From positions 1 to 25,772 of the forward strand of contig DASRON010000004.1 in NCBI GenBank assembly GCA_035646815.1: a stretch of 25,772 nt of DNA, read 5' to 3'. Position numbers and translations under genes: made by a program. Below are positions 8,013-15,497 of this stretch, piece by piece. The notes beneath the pieces are model-generated. The model worked only from the letters and a program-made list of their open reading frames with translations. It had not been told where the DNA came from and did not search any database. The stretch comes from GCA-002784865 sp035646815 (GTDB taxonomy: Bacteria > Patescibacteriota > Microgenomatia > Levybacterales > UBA12049). Every line of letters starts with the position of its first letter. Positions within the stretch are counted from its first letter, which is position 1.

Positions 8013-8343
8013 CTCACCTGAAACAAAAAGAAGAACACATCCTCCAAAGCTATACCGAATGATTACAAATCCAAATATTCCTGGAATTAATGCTCTAAGA
8101 AGAAGAACAGACATTATTGATTACTTTGGCACAGGATTAGGAGAAGTCATAAAAGGTTTTGCTATAGCATCAAGAAGAGATCTTGAAGGAGCAGACACCG
8201 CAGAAACAATTCTTGCAGAAAAATTATGGAAAGCAAGGGAAAATGGAGATGAAATTCTTGTATTTCAAGCAGGAATTACAGTAAATAGACTTCTTAATGA
8301 TCCTTTAGCCCCAATTTATACAGGAGGATGTGCTAAAATTTAA
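8005..8343 (+). CDS. Orphan 112-aa protein downstream of metK
   Basis: I do not recognise this family. The ATG at 8005 is used; an in-frame TTG at 7993 is less likely. The N-terminus is basic (ETKRRTHPPK). A middle part has GTGLGEVIKGFAIAS, and a later stretch has ILAEKLWKAREN, EILVFQAGITVNRLL and a C-terminal GGCAKI. No clear membrane helix or signal peptide is visible. It overlaps metK by 8 nt and ends 2 nt before yqeY, so it is translated from the same message; its job could relate to methylation or translation, but nothing in the sequence shows that. Confidence 0.7.
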   Translation: MSSSPETKRRTHPPKLYRMITNPNIPGINALRRRTDIIDYFGTGLGEVIKGFAIASRRDLEGADTAETILAEKLWKARENGDEILVFQAGITVNRLLNDPLAPIYTGGCAKI

Positions 8344-8345
8344 AT

Positions 8346-8792
8346 ATGAATAAGCAGGAACTTAAAGACGAGCTAAAAAAATCAATGCTTGCAAAAGATG
8401 AGTTAAAAACTTCTGTTTTACGCATGCTTCTTTCCTCCCTTTCTTATTTAGAAATCCAAAAAGGCAAAGACTATGAAGCAAATAGCGAAGATGTTTTATC
8501 TATAATTCAAAAAGAAGCAAAACAAAGAAATGATTCCATAGAACAATTTAAATCTGCTGGAAGAGATGAGCTTGTTAAAAAAGAAGAGCAAGAACTTGAA
8601 CTTTTAAAAAAATACCTACCAGAACAAATGAATAATGAAGAACTTGAGGAATTAGTTACTAAAGCAATTTCTCAGACAAATGCTTCTTCAATGCAAGACA
8701 TGGGAAAAGTTATGGGAGCTTTAATGCCAATGGTAAAGGGAAAAGCTAACGGTAGTGTAATAAGTAAGATAGTTCGTGAAAGACTCTCCTAA
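8346..8792 (+). CDS. GatB/YqeY domain protein
   Basis: This 148-aa protein matches the YqeY family, which is homologous to the C-terminal tRNA-binding tail of the amidotransferase subunit GatB. Visible family features are the N-terminal LKDELKKSMLAKDELKTSVLRML segment (split here: LKTSVLRMLLSSL is the core), KEAKQRNDSIEQF, the ELELLKKYLPEQM motif, and a C-terminal DMGKVMGALMPMVKGKANGSVIS. The real role of free-standing YqeY is not settled; tRNA-dependent amidation or tRNA binding is assumed by homology. The stop codon directly abuts the stop codon of the converging secF with no base between them. Confidence 0.92.
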   Translation: MNKQELKDELKKSMLAKDELKTSVLRMLLSSLSYLEIQKGKDYEANSEDVLSIIQKEAKQRNDSIEQFKSAGRDELVKKEEQELELLKKYLPEQMNNEELEELVTKAISQTNASSMQDMGKVMGALMPMVKGKANGSVISKIVRERLS

Positions 8793-9698
8793 TTATTTTA
8801 AAGCTTTTCTTTTTTGACTCCAATTTTGCCATACAACTAAAAATGCTGCTGCAATAAAAATAGAAGAATAAGTTCCTGTTGTAATCCCAACTAAAAGGGC
8901 AACCACAAACCATTTTATGCTTGCTCCTCCAAATAAAAGCATTGCCAAAAGCACTAAAATTACTGTTAAAGAAGTATTTAAAGATCTATCTACTGTTTGT
9001 AATATTGAATCGTTTACAACCTGAGGAAATGAAGTTGCTCCCATTCTCTTTAAGTTTTCTCTTATCCTATCAAAAACAACAATCGTATCGTGAACAGAAA
9101 ATCCAATTACAGTTAGAATTGCTGTGACAAAAAGACTGTCTATCTCAACACCAAAGAAATAACCAAAAATTGCAAATGCACCCACTACTACTAAGGTATC
9201 GTGAACTAAAGCAATAATTGCACATACTCCAAATCTAAAACTACTAGCAGGTTTTGGAACCTTTCTAAAAGAAAGCGTTATATATAAAACTATTAAAAAA
9301 GAGGCTATGATTACGGCTTTTACAGCATTAGATGTAGTTTCTGCTCCAATTGTTGGACCAATTGTTTCAAACTCTTCCTGCTTAAAGTTTTTAATTTCAC
9401 TATTTAATTTATTTATTACTTTTGTATCTTGAACCTGATCAATCGGTTGAGTTCTCACAAATACTAAATTGCTTGATTTCTCTATTGTTGATACTTTTAT
9501 ATTTTCTTCTTCAAAAGCACTTCTTATCTTATCTATTTCAACACTACTTGCTACTTTTGGAAGTGAAAAAGTTATCCTTGATCCACCTGTAAAATCAATT
9601 GAAAGATTAAGCCCAAACACAAACAAAGAAATAATTCCAGGAATAAGAACTAAAAGTGAAATTAAAAAATACCAATTCCTTTTACCTATAATGTCCAT
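8793..9698 (-). CDS. secF: Protein-export membrane protein SecF
   Basis: SecF works with SecD to drive late steps of Sec-dependent export using the proton gradient. The N-terminal TM helix (about 9-31) is followed by a short periplasmic domain with the family DFTGGSRI motif, then five C-terminal helices. Conserved segments are ETIGPTIG, the VHDTLVV region, and VIGFSVHDTIVVFDRIREN, the hallmark of SecF TM4-5. At 301 aa it is full length. It starts 4 nt after secD and has no Shine-Dalgarno sequence, so translation is probably coupled to secD. Confidence 0.96.
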   Translation of the reverse strand: MDIIGKRNWYFLISLLVLIPGIISLFVFGLNLSIDFTGGSRITFSLPKVASSVEIDKIRSAFEEENIKVSTIEKSSNLVFVRTQPIDQVQDTKVINKLNSEIKNFKQEEFETIGPTIGAETTSNAVKAVIIASFLIVLYITLSFRKVPKPASSFRFGVCAIIALVHDTLVVVGAFAIFGYFFGVEIDSLFVTAILTVIGFSVHDTIVVFDRIRENLKRMGATSFPQVVNDSILQTVDRSLNTSLTVILVLLAMLLFGGASIKWFVVALLVGITTGTYSSIFIAAAFLVVWQNWSQKRKALK

Positions 9699-9702
9699 AA
9701 TT

Positions 9703-11043
9703 TTATTTATAAATTAATCTTAAGAGTGTTTTTGTTACAACAATTGCCGAAAACATTGATACTAAAACTCCTAAAGCCAAAACTAATGCAAATCCCCTTA
9801 CTGTACCTGTTCCAAACCTATACAAAACAGCACTTGTTATAAGAGTTGAAATATTTGAATCTCTTATTGATGTCCAAGCTCTTGAAAAACCAAGTTCCAT
9901 TGCAATTTTTCTAGTTTTTCCTGCTCTTAACTCTTCTTTCATTCTCTCAAATATCAAAATATTTGCATCAACTGCCATTCCAATAGACAAAATAAAACCA
10001 GCTATTCCTGATAAGGTTAAAGTTACCCCATAAGGAGTTAATGAGCTTGCCTTAAAAATTGCCAAAACAAAAAGTGTATAAAGAATAAGAGCAATACTTG
10101 CGATAACCCCTAAAGTGCCATATAAGACTACCATAAAGATTACAATCACTAAAAAGCCTAAAATTCCTGCAAAAAGACTCTTTTGAAGAGAAGACAAACC
10201 AAGAGTAGGACCAATTACATGACTTTGCAGTGTTAAAAGCGGTACAGGCAAAGCTCCGGCGTTTAATTGGGTTACTAATGACTTTGCAGTATCAACAGTA
10301 AAGCTTCCGGTTATCTCAGCATTTCCCCCTAAAATAGGCTCATTAACAGTTGGTGCTTCAATTACTAGCTCATCTAATGCAATTGCAAGTCTTTTTCCTG
10401 TTACTTTTTTGGTTATTTCTGCAAATTTTCTTGCTCCGTCTGAGCTAAAAGTAAGTAAAACCTGAGGTTCGCCAGTATTTTGACTAAAACCTACATCTGC
10501 TTTTTGTAAATCATTTCCAGAAAGATCAGTCTTCTCAAACCCTGGAGGCAGATTTAAAGGATAATTTGCTGAAGAGGTTGCAACTTCTGCTGACTGAGTT
10601 CCTATTTCTTCCCAAAAAGTGAGCTGAGCAGTAGTACCAATCAGTTTTTTAACTTCATTTAAGTCTGTTATTCCTGGAAGCTCAACAATTATTCTATAAT
10701 CATCCCCTGCAATAGAAGTTTGTACAATTGGCTCTGCAACACCAAACAAATTTACCCTTCTTTCTATAACAGTTTGCGCAGAATTCAATGCTTCTTTTCT
10801 TTGCCCTGAAGGAATTTCTTTCATGACAGCTCTTAAGGTAATACTTGTTCCTCCTTCAAGATCAAGCCCTTTTCTAAAATCAAGCTTTTTATTAATCCTT
10901 ATTTTGGAAAGAATATCTGCTTGATTAAAAGAGAAGTCTTTTATAGGACCTATCGAAAACTTAAAAGAAGAAGGCAAGTTAATAAAAACCGCAATAACGG
11001 TTAGGATAACTATCAACCATAAAAGAGAGCGGGGATTTTTCAT
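9703..11043 (-). CDS. secD: Protein translocase subunit SecD
   Basis: SecD is the partner of SecF in the SecDF export motor. A TM helix at residues ~7-22 precedes the GLDLEGGTSITL motif (59-70), the P1 head with ERRVNLFGVAEP and the base region with YRIIVELPGI. The C-terminal membrane domain has GPTLGLSSLQ followed by five helices and the proton-path motif SIGMAVDANILIFERMKEEL. At 446 aa it is a compact SecD, shorter than the ~615-aa E. coli form because the periplasmic domain is small. Its ATG overlaps the stop of the upstream gene by one base (TAATG). Confidence 0.96.
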   Translation of the reverse strand: MKNPRSLLWLIVILTVIAVFINLPSSFKFSIGPIKDFSFNQADILSKIRINKKLDFRKGLDLEGGTSITLRAVMKEIPSGQRKEALNSAQTVIERRVNLFGVAEPIVQTSIAGDDYRIIVELPGITDLNEVKKLIGTTAQLTFWEEIGTQSAEVATSSANYPLNLPPGFEKTDLSGNDLQKADVGFSQNTGEPQVLLTFSSDGARKFAEITKKVTGKRLAIALDELVIEAPTVNEPILGGNAEITGSFTVDTAKSLVTQLNAGALPVPLLTLQSHVIGPTLGLSSLQKSLFAGILGFLVIVIFMVVLYGTLGVIASIALILYTLFVLAIFKASSLTPYGVTLTLSGIAGFILSIGMAVDANILIFERMKEELRAGKTRKIAMELGFSRAWTSIRDSNISTLITSAVLYRFGTGTVRGFALVLALGVLVSMFSAIVVTKTLLRLIYK

Positions 11044-11615
11044 TAAAGCATGCTTTCCTCGTCACCAATTAACATTACTCTTGAACCAGAAAGAATAGAT
11101 ACGATAAAAGGATCACGTTTTTTCTTTCTAAATGTGAATTCGTCTTCAGACATAACTGTATAATTAATTTCTTTATTAATCTTTTTTTCTTCCTCCCTTA
11201 TTAGAAGTGCAAGCTCTGGTAAAACAACTGTTCCAACAATTAAAAGATCAATTTCATCTGCTGCTTCCTTAATTCCTCTAGTAAATTTTCCTGAAAACAT
11301 AGCATACTTTATTTTCCCAAGTTTAACTCTGTTTTTAAGAATACCCGCACCAAGTCCTATTGTTTTTGAGCCAAGCTTTAAAAGATCGTAGTAAAATGGA
11401 TAACTTTTAGAAAAAGAGTAATAAACCCTATTTGCTCTAGGTTCTTTTTCAAGAATTCCCTTTTTTTCCAAAAAGAATAATTCTCGTCTTACCGCATTTA
11501 TTTCGTCTCCAGTTCTCCTAACCAATCCTCTTACGTGGTACATCTCTTGAGGAGACGCTAAAAAAACGCTTAGTAACTTAACCCTTGCTTTTGATGTAAT
11601 TAAATCTGCAAACAT
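11043..11615 (-). CDS. Winged-helix protein with nucleotidyltransferase-like domain
   Basis: This 190-aa protein has two parts. Residues ~1-70 look like a winged-helix DNA-binding domain: ITSKARVKLLSVFL, then VRGLVRRTG and AVRRELFFLEKKGIL, with a wing ending in RVYYSFSK. Residues ~98-190 resemble a minimal (MNT-like) nucleotidyltransferase, with the YAMFSGKFTRG loop where the family has GS, and EIDLLIVG where it has DxD. The first catalytic Asp is replaced by Glu (E121-I-D123) and the GS pair reads SG, so activity may be altered or lost. It lies between the DUF3048 gene (8-nt gap) and secD (1-nt overlap). A transcriptional regulator is the simplest reading; its target is unknown. Confidence 0.8.
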   Translation of the reverse strand: MFADLITSKARVKLLSVFLASPQEMYHVRGLVRRTGDEINAVRRELFFLEKKGILEKEPRANRVYYSFSKSYPFYYDLLKLGSKTIGLGAGILKNRVKLGKIKYAMFSGKFTRGIKEAADEIDLLIVGTVVLPELALLIREEEKKINKEINYTVMSEDEFTFRKKKRDPFIVSILSGSRVMLIGDEESML

Positions 11616-11623
11616 AATCTGCC

Positions 11624-12799
11624 TTATTTGACAGTGATTACTCCGTCGGTGGGCAGAATCTCAAACCATATAAGTCCCCTGTTAAATTTAACAAGGTTAC
11701 CATTACTGTCTTTAATAATAGTTTTTCCTGTCCTATCTTTTTTCGTCCAAGTACCGTTAATTTTTTTACCATCCATAAAGATTGTTGCTTTTCCTGATCC
11801 CTTGGTTCTATATAAAAGATGCTGATTGTTTGCATAGCCATCATTTGCACTGCTTTCTATCATTGACAAAACTACAATATTTTTTGCTTCAAGCTGCTTA
11901 TCAGTATTTTTATCTAAATGAGGTTTTCCTCCATTTGATCTTTTATATGTATTTGTTTTTGGATCAAAAGTCCAATCTACAAAATAGCTTGCATCTCTTT
12001 CCCAAAATTCAAGATGAACCAGCTGGCTTGAAGATCTCTCAGAAGTTTTAGCATCATCTTTAAATTCATATGGGGTAAACCCTTCTGACCAATGCACACC
12101 GTCTTTTCCTTTATCTTTTAAGTCTCTACTAGTTTCTGCATATTGCCAAAGTTTATCTGTTGTTGAATACATAGTATGCTCTGTTGCAACAGTGTGTCCC
12201 AACCGATCATAATCTCTCCAGAAAATTGGAAAACCAATTGCGAATTGATTCATATCATTATATCCTCCCCATCCATAATCATTTATTTGTGACAGAGCAT
12301 CTGCAGGCCCTGGCTGATTTGCTCCTCCTACATGAACATATAAAGGAGAATCTCCATATTCAGATAAAAAATCTAAAAAATAAGTTCTTGCAGATCTTAC
12401 AGGACCTATTTGTCCTGCATCCTGACAATAATAAATTGCCATAAATCTTGTAATTCCACCCTCTGCCACCACTTCATAGACAACATCTGCAAAAGAAAGC
12501 CCTGATTGAGGACGTGCTTCTTCATGATTCTCAATCATTACACCAAGCGGTCTATGCTTTTCCCACCAAGCTCTTTGCTGCTTTGAATACTTTGCACCGT
12601 TTATAGGGCAATTTTCTGTCTTGGGAAGATTTTCATCAAACACCACTTGTCCTGAACCTGACTTTTGAGGAGCAGCAACTGGAGAAGTTAAACCGTTAGA
12701 AGCAATACCTCCCGGAGAGAAAATAAAATAGGAAAGGCCAGTTGCTATTAAGTATATAAAAACTACTAATGTAATTGAAAGTAAAGCTTTTTTATTCAT
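11624..12799 (-). CDS. DUF3048 (YerB-like) membrane-anchored extracytoplasmic protein
   Basis: The protein has an N-terminal signal anchor (about residues 5-27), a Pro/Ser/Gly linker, and a DUF3048 domain from about residue 65 to the end. Family features include RPLGVMIENHEEARPQSGL, ADVVYEVVAEGGITRFMAI and GPVRSARTYF in the first half, and the HLLYRTKGSGKATIFMDGK and FEILPTDG region in the second (YerB C-terminal domain). The first residue after the anchor is not a lipobox Cys, so it is unlikely to be a lipoprotein, unlike B. subtilis YerB. The biochemical function of the family is not known. It begins 5 nt after the DUF4446 stop. Confidence 0.9.
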   Translation of the reverse strand: MNKKALLSITLVVFIYLIATGLSYFIFSPGGIASNGLTSPVAAPQKSGSGQVVFDENLPKTENCPINGAKYSKQQRAWWEKHRPLGVMIENHEEARPQSGLSFADVVYEVVAEGGITRFMAIYYCQDAGQIGPVRSARTYFLDFLSEYGDSPLYVHVGGANQPGPADALSQINDYGWGGYNDMNQFAIGFPIFWRDYDRLGHTVATEHTMYSTTDKLWQYAETSRDLKDKGKDGVHWSEGFTPYEFKDDAKTSERSSSQLVHLEFWERDASYFVDWTFDPKTNTYKRSNGGKPHLDKNTDKQLEAKNIVVLSMIESSANDGYANNQHLLYRTKGSGKATIFMDGKKINGTWTKKDRTGKTIIKDSNGNLVKFNRGLIWFEILPTDGVITVK

Positions 12800-12804
12800 T
12801 ATAT

Positions 12805-13266
12805 TTACGCTACTCTTGCTTCTTTGATTGATCTTTTCTCTTCTTCTGATAAATCGTAATCAACACCTTTGCCTGATTTTATCTTCTTAGCATACCATCT
12901 TGTTCCAGATCTTGAATAAAGACCGGAAACAACAACACCAGTATCATTTCCATCTATTAAGGATAGCACAAAACTTTGATCTCCTCCAGTATCTTTAAAG
13001 GGATTAAACCTAACTAGTCCTACTTTTTGAATATGAAAAAGTCCATCTGATTCAAGTTTATTACAATACTTTTTTGATTCTTCTATTTGCTTTTTTGTCA
13101 TGTCCATATCCTTTAACAAATTCTCCATAATTATCCTTAAGCTTTTTCCATTAGCTCCTTTTGTTAGATGATCATAATGAGAGGAAAGACGAAAAAAATA
13201 GACTGTAATTATTAAAAGCCAAATAAAAATAACTCCGAAGCCGATATAAACTAAATTGGGTAACAT
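12805..13266 (-). CDS. DUF4446 family membrane-anchored protein
   Basis: This 153-aa protein has one N-terminal TM helix (about 5-26), a helical region that may form a coiled coil (about 45-70), and a C-terminal domain with the DUF4446 signature: KVGLVRFNPFKDTGGDQSF, SLIDGNDTGVVVSGLYSR, and a closing YDLSEEEKRSIKEA. Function of the family is unknown; homologues in Firmicutes are found in sporulation and chromosome-partition neighbourhoods, but that is not informative here. It is the first gene of the DUF4446-DUF3048-regulator-secD-secF unit and has its own good promoter. Confidence 0.88.
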   Translation of the reverse strand: MLPNLVYIGFGVIFIWLLIITVYFFRLSSHYDHLTKGANGKSLRIIMENLLKDMDMTKKQIEESKKYCNKLESDGLFHIQKVGLVRFNPFKDTGGDQSFVLSLIDGNDTGVVVSGLYSRSGTRWYAKKIKSGKGVDYDLSEEEKRSIKEARVA

Positions 13267-13278
13267 AGATATTCATAT

Positions 13279-13307
13279 ATATTAGCCTCTTGACAGGGTA
13301 GTGTCAA
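13279..13307 (-). promoter_or_regulatory. Promoter of the DUF4446-secDF operon
   Basis: On the minus strand, a consensus TTGACA (13302-13307), a 17-nt spacer and TAATAT (13279-13284) lie 12 nt upstream of the ATG at 13266. The predicted leader is about 5-6 nt, with no Shine-Dalgarno sequence. Confidence 0.68.
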
Positions 13308-13308
13308 G
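13289..13308. repeat. Palindrome CTTGACA-N6-TGTCAAG carrying two opposed -35 boxes
   Basis: Two perfect 7-bp arms (13289-13295 and 13302-13308) flank a 6-nt centre. Each arm contains a consensus TTGACA, one facing each way, so the element is the shared core of the divergent promoters for the DUF4446 operon and the 95-aa protein gene. It could also be a dimeric operator. Confidence 0.65.
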
Positions 13309-13319
13309 TAGTGTAACCT
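13290..13319 (+). promoter_or_regulatory. Promoter of the 95-aa membrane protein gene
   Basis: TTGACA (13290-13295), an 18-nt spacer and TAACCT (13314-13319) lie 11 nt upstream of the ATG at 13331, giving a leader of about 5 nt. The -35 box is perfect; the -10 box is a weaker 4/6 match. Confidence 0.45.
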
Positions 13320-13330
13320 AGGCTTCGAAC

Positions 13331-13618
13331 ATGCCTAAACGGAAAACAAGAAAACAAAAGATGATATCAGACTATCGTCGACAGTTATCTTTAGATAAAG
13401 AAACCGTTAATAAGTATACTTTATCCTCTAAAAGTATTGATGAAAAACCCCAGATTAAAAGGAAAATCGAAGAACCTGTTGCAACAACTGCCTACCCATA
13501 TTTAAAAGCTGATCTAAGAAAAACAGGAATACTTACCTTAATTATTATCGCAGCACAATTCACTCTTTTTTTCTCATTACAAAAACATTTATTAATGTTA
13601 CCAGGACTTATTTATTAA
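13331..13618 (+). CDS. Small single-pass membrane protein, 95 aa
   Basis: I do not recognise this protein. The first ~20 residues are strongly basic (MPKRKTRKQK), the middle ~40 residues are polar, and one hydrophobic helix spans about residues 66-84 (GILTLIIIAAQFTLFFSL). The basic N-terminus should stay cytoplasmic. The gene is divergent from the DUF4446 operon and shares its palindromic promoter. It is followed after ~80 nt by the DUF5679 gene on the same strand. Confidence 0.7.
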   Translation: MPKRKTRKQKMISDYRRQLSLDKETVNKYTLSSKSIDEKPQIKRKIEEPVATTAYPYLKADLRKTGILTLIIIAAQFTLFFSLQKHLLMLPGLIY

Positions 13619-13635
13619 AAAAATATGAGAAAATA

Positions 13636-13665
13636 TTTACTTAAAATAAAATCCGCTTTTAGAAT
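13636..13665 (+). promoter_or_regulatory. Possible promoter of the DUF5679 gene
   Basis: TTTACT (13636-13641), an 18-nt spacer and TAGAAT (13660-13665, 5/6 to consensus) predict a start near 13672 and a ~26-nt leader. This leader is long enough to hold the Shine-Dalgarno sequence, unlike the other promoters in the window. Confidence 0.42.
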
Positions 13666-13682
13666 TATCAGTTGCGGATGAG

Positions 13683-13690
13683 AGGAGGTG
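13683..13690 (+). promoter_or_regulatory. Strong ribosome binding site of the DUF5679 gene
   Basis: AGGAGGTG lies 7 nt before the ATG at 13698. It is the best Shine-Dalgarno match seen in the window and fixes the start of this small gene. Confidence 0.88.
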
Positions 13691-13697
13691 ATTAACA

Positions 13698-13841
13698 ATG
13701 GCACAGATGTATTGTGTAAAATGCAGAGCTAAGAGAGAAGATGCAAATGCAGAAAAGGTAACCATGAAAAATGGTAAACCAGCTCTCAAAGGTAAATGTC
13801 CAGTTTGTAGTACAGGAATGTACAAAATTGGATCTGCCTAA
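13698..13841 (+). CDS. DUF5679 zinc-ribbon protein, 47 aa
   Basis: This short gene encodes a 47-aa protein with two CxxC pairs, C6-VK-C9 and C34-PV-C37, the latter followed by GTGM-like residues (STGMYKIG). The pattern, together with a central KNGKPALKGKCPVC, matches the small DUF5679 family, a zinc-ribbon fold. Zinc binding is inferred from the four cysteines. The function of the family is unknown; nucleic-acid binding or a ribosome-associated role is possible. A strong Shine-Dalgarno sequence, its own likely promoter and a strong terminator 41 nt downstream suggest high expression from a short transcript. Confidence 0.88.
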   Translation: MAQMYCVKCRAKREDANAEKVTMKNGKPALKGKCPVCSTGMYKIGSA

Positions 13842-13845
13842 TTTT

Positions 13846-13875
13846 CTTGAACATCCTTCGAAGGAATTATTCAAG
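13846..13875. repeat. Nested palindrome downstream of the DUF5679 gene
   Basis: A perfect 12-bp palindrome TCCTTCGAAGGA (13854-13865) sits inside 6-bp outer arms CTTGAA (13846-13851) and TTCAAG (13870-13875). The outer and inner stems are separated by 2 and 4 unpaired bases. No T-tract follows. It could be an RNA hairpin stabilising the 3' end, or a protein-binding site. Confidence 0.5.
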
Positions 13876-13882
13876 GAACAAT

Positions 13883-13910
13883 AAAACCCCTCATATCTTT
13901 GAGGGGTTTT
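13883..13910. terminator. Bidirectional intrinsic terminator
   Basis: Perfect 11-bp arms (13883-13893 and 13900-13910) with CCCC/GGGG cores flank a 6-nt loop. A-rich and T-rich ends provide a T-tract in both directions. It lies between the convergent DUF5679 gene and the GT39 gene and should end both the short plus-strand transcript and the long surface-glycan operon. Confidence 0.92.
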
Positions 13911-13919
13911 TATTTGAGG

Positions 13920-15497
13920 TTATTTATCTTTATAATGCTCTAGCTTAAATACTTTTACTACTGACACATCCCATTCTCCTGCCATCTCTGCTCTACCAAA
14001 TCCTGCAACCTCCCATAAAGAATCTCCTAACGGTTTGCAAGGTAAACTTTCGCAAACTACTAAAAGCTGATCTGTTACTGTTTTCCTTTCCGGATCTTTA
14101 TTTGGTTCATCAATTGTCACAGGCGAATGTCCCCAAACTGTGAAAAAGTAACGATAAGCATGATCTGAATTACCACCTGTAATAAGTGCAAAATTAAATG
14201 GCCTTCCCTCTGTTTTTTCATATACAAACTCTGAAATCCTACGAACCTGATCAAGCTGCCTATTGGGCTCATATCTAAAAGGAAGTCCCCTAATATTCAC
14301 TAGAAAAATTATTACAGTTAAAATCCCTGCAAAAAATGTTCCTCTGGGAATCTTTTTTGATAAGAATGTAACTGTTAAAGCAGAAAGGATAAACGGAAGA
14401 GGAAACATAAAACCAAAGTAATAATCATAAATTGATTTCTTGTAAAATCCAAATAAGATTACTCCAAAAAATAACCAAGTAAAAAGGAGGAAATATTTTA
14501 AAAACTCTTCTTTTCCTTTTTTAAAAGACTTCCAAAGTTTATATAAAAGAGTTGCAATACTTACAACGACTAAGATAACTACAGATGTTTCCCAAAATGA
14601 AATTAAAGATTTATCAATACTTGATATTTGTTCAGGCGGAGGAAAAGTTAAGACAAGACGTGCAAAAAGCCTGAATAAAACATCTTGAATTGTTTTTAAA
14701 AAGTCAATATTGCCACCTGTTCCCCCCGAATGAAACACAAAGTTAAAAATACTAATTATATTTGCAAAACCGTGACGAAATTCAAAAGCAAGAAACGGCA
14801 GCCACCCTACCAAAAACCCTATTAAAAGAAAAAAGTATTGATTTAATGTTTTATATAAAGAAAAAAGCTTATTTTTAATAAAAAATAGGTTTGAAAACAA
14901 AACATAAAGAGTAACAATTACTCCTAAAAAAACTGTTAGATAATGAAGCTGAATTGCAATACCAAGCAAGAATCCACAAAAGATAAAAAGCTTTTTTTTA
15001 TTACTTAGAACTGCCTTATATAGAAAATATAATGTTAAAAGCGAGAAAAAAGGCAGAGGATTTGGATTCCAAGAAGAACGGGAATATGCAATAACAAGAG
15101 GAGACGAAGCATAAAGCAAAGAAGCAATAATCCCTGCTTTCTCACCAAAAAAATCATTCGTAACCTTATACACTAGGTAAACTGTTGCTATTCCAAATAA
15201 AGCAACCATTACCGAAGGACCTACCGGACTGTAATTAAAAAGTAAGGTAAAAACCGCCATAAAGTAATAATAAATGGGGCCTAGAAAAAAGCCACCAACA
15301 GAAGCTGTAGGACCAAGAAGGGTAAGTTTTCCATGTAAAATATTATAAACTACTAAAGCGTCTCTACCCTCATCTCCTAAAAATGTCATGTAATCTGCAA
15401 TCCTATAAAGTCTTAAAAAGGAAGATAGAATAATTATTAAAATAATTAGCCAATTTTTAATAACAAACGATTTTATACTTGAGAATTTAAATTTCAT
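13920..15497 (-). CDS. GT39-like polytopic membrane glycosyltransferase (PMT/ArnT-type)
   Basis: This 525-aa protein has about 10-12 hydrophobic helices in the N-terminal ~400 residues and a soluble C-terminal domain. The first extracytoplasmic loop carries acidic residues (GDEGRD, D42-E43), as in GT-C enzymes of the PMT/ArnT type, which use polyprenyl-phosphate sugars to glycosylate proteins or lipids outside the membrane. Acceptor and sugar cannot be told from sequence. Its ATG overlaps the stop of the GT2-GtrA gene by 4 nt (ATGA), so the probable donor synthase and the transferase are translated together. It is the last gene of the operon, followed by the terminator. Confidence 0.82.
   Translation of the reverse strand: MKFKFSSIKSFVIKNWLIILIIILSSFLRLYRIADYMTFLGDEGRDALVVYNILHGKLTLLGPTASVGGFFLGPIYYYFMAVFTLLFNYSPVGPSVMVALFGIATVYLVYKVTNDFFGEKAGIIASLLYASSPLVIAYSRSSWNPNPLPFFSLLTLYFLYKAVLSNKKKLFIFCGFLLGIAIQLHYLTVFLGVIVTLYVLFSNLFFIKNKLFSLYKTLNQYFFLLIGFLVGWLPFLAFEFRHGFANIISIFNFVFHSGGTGGNIDFLKTIQDVLFRLFARLVLTFPPPEQISSIDKSLISFWETSVVILVVVSIATLLYKLWKSFKKGKEEFLKYFLLFTWLFFGVILFGFYKKSIYDYYFGFMFPLPFILSALTVTFLSKKIPRGTFFAGILTVIIFLVNIRGLPFRYEPNRQLDQVRRISEFVYEKTEGRPFNFALITGGNSDHAYRYFFTVWGHSPVTIDEPNKDPERKTVTDQLLVVCESLPCKPLGDSLWEVAGFGRAEMAGEWDVSVVKVFKLEHYKDK

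Noticed and set aside
13637..13874. Minus-strand frames across the DUF5679 gene
   Set aside because: They are antisense to a well-supported 47-aa gene with a perfect ribosome binding site and conserved CxxC pairs.
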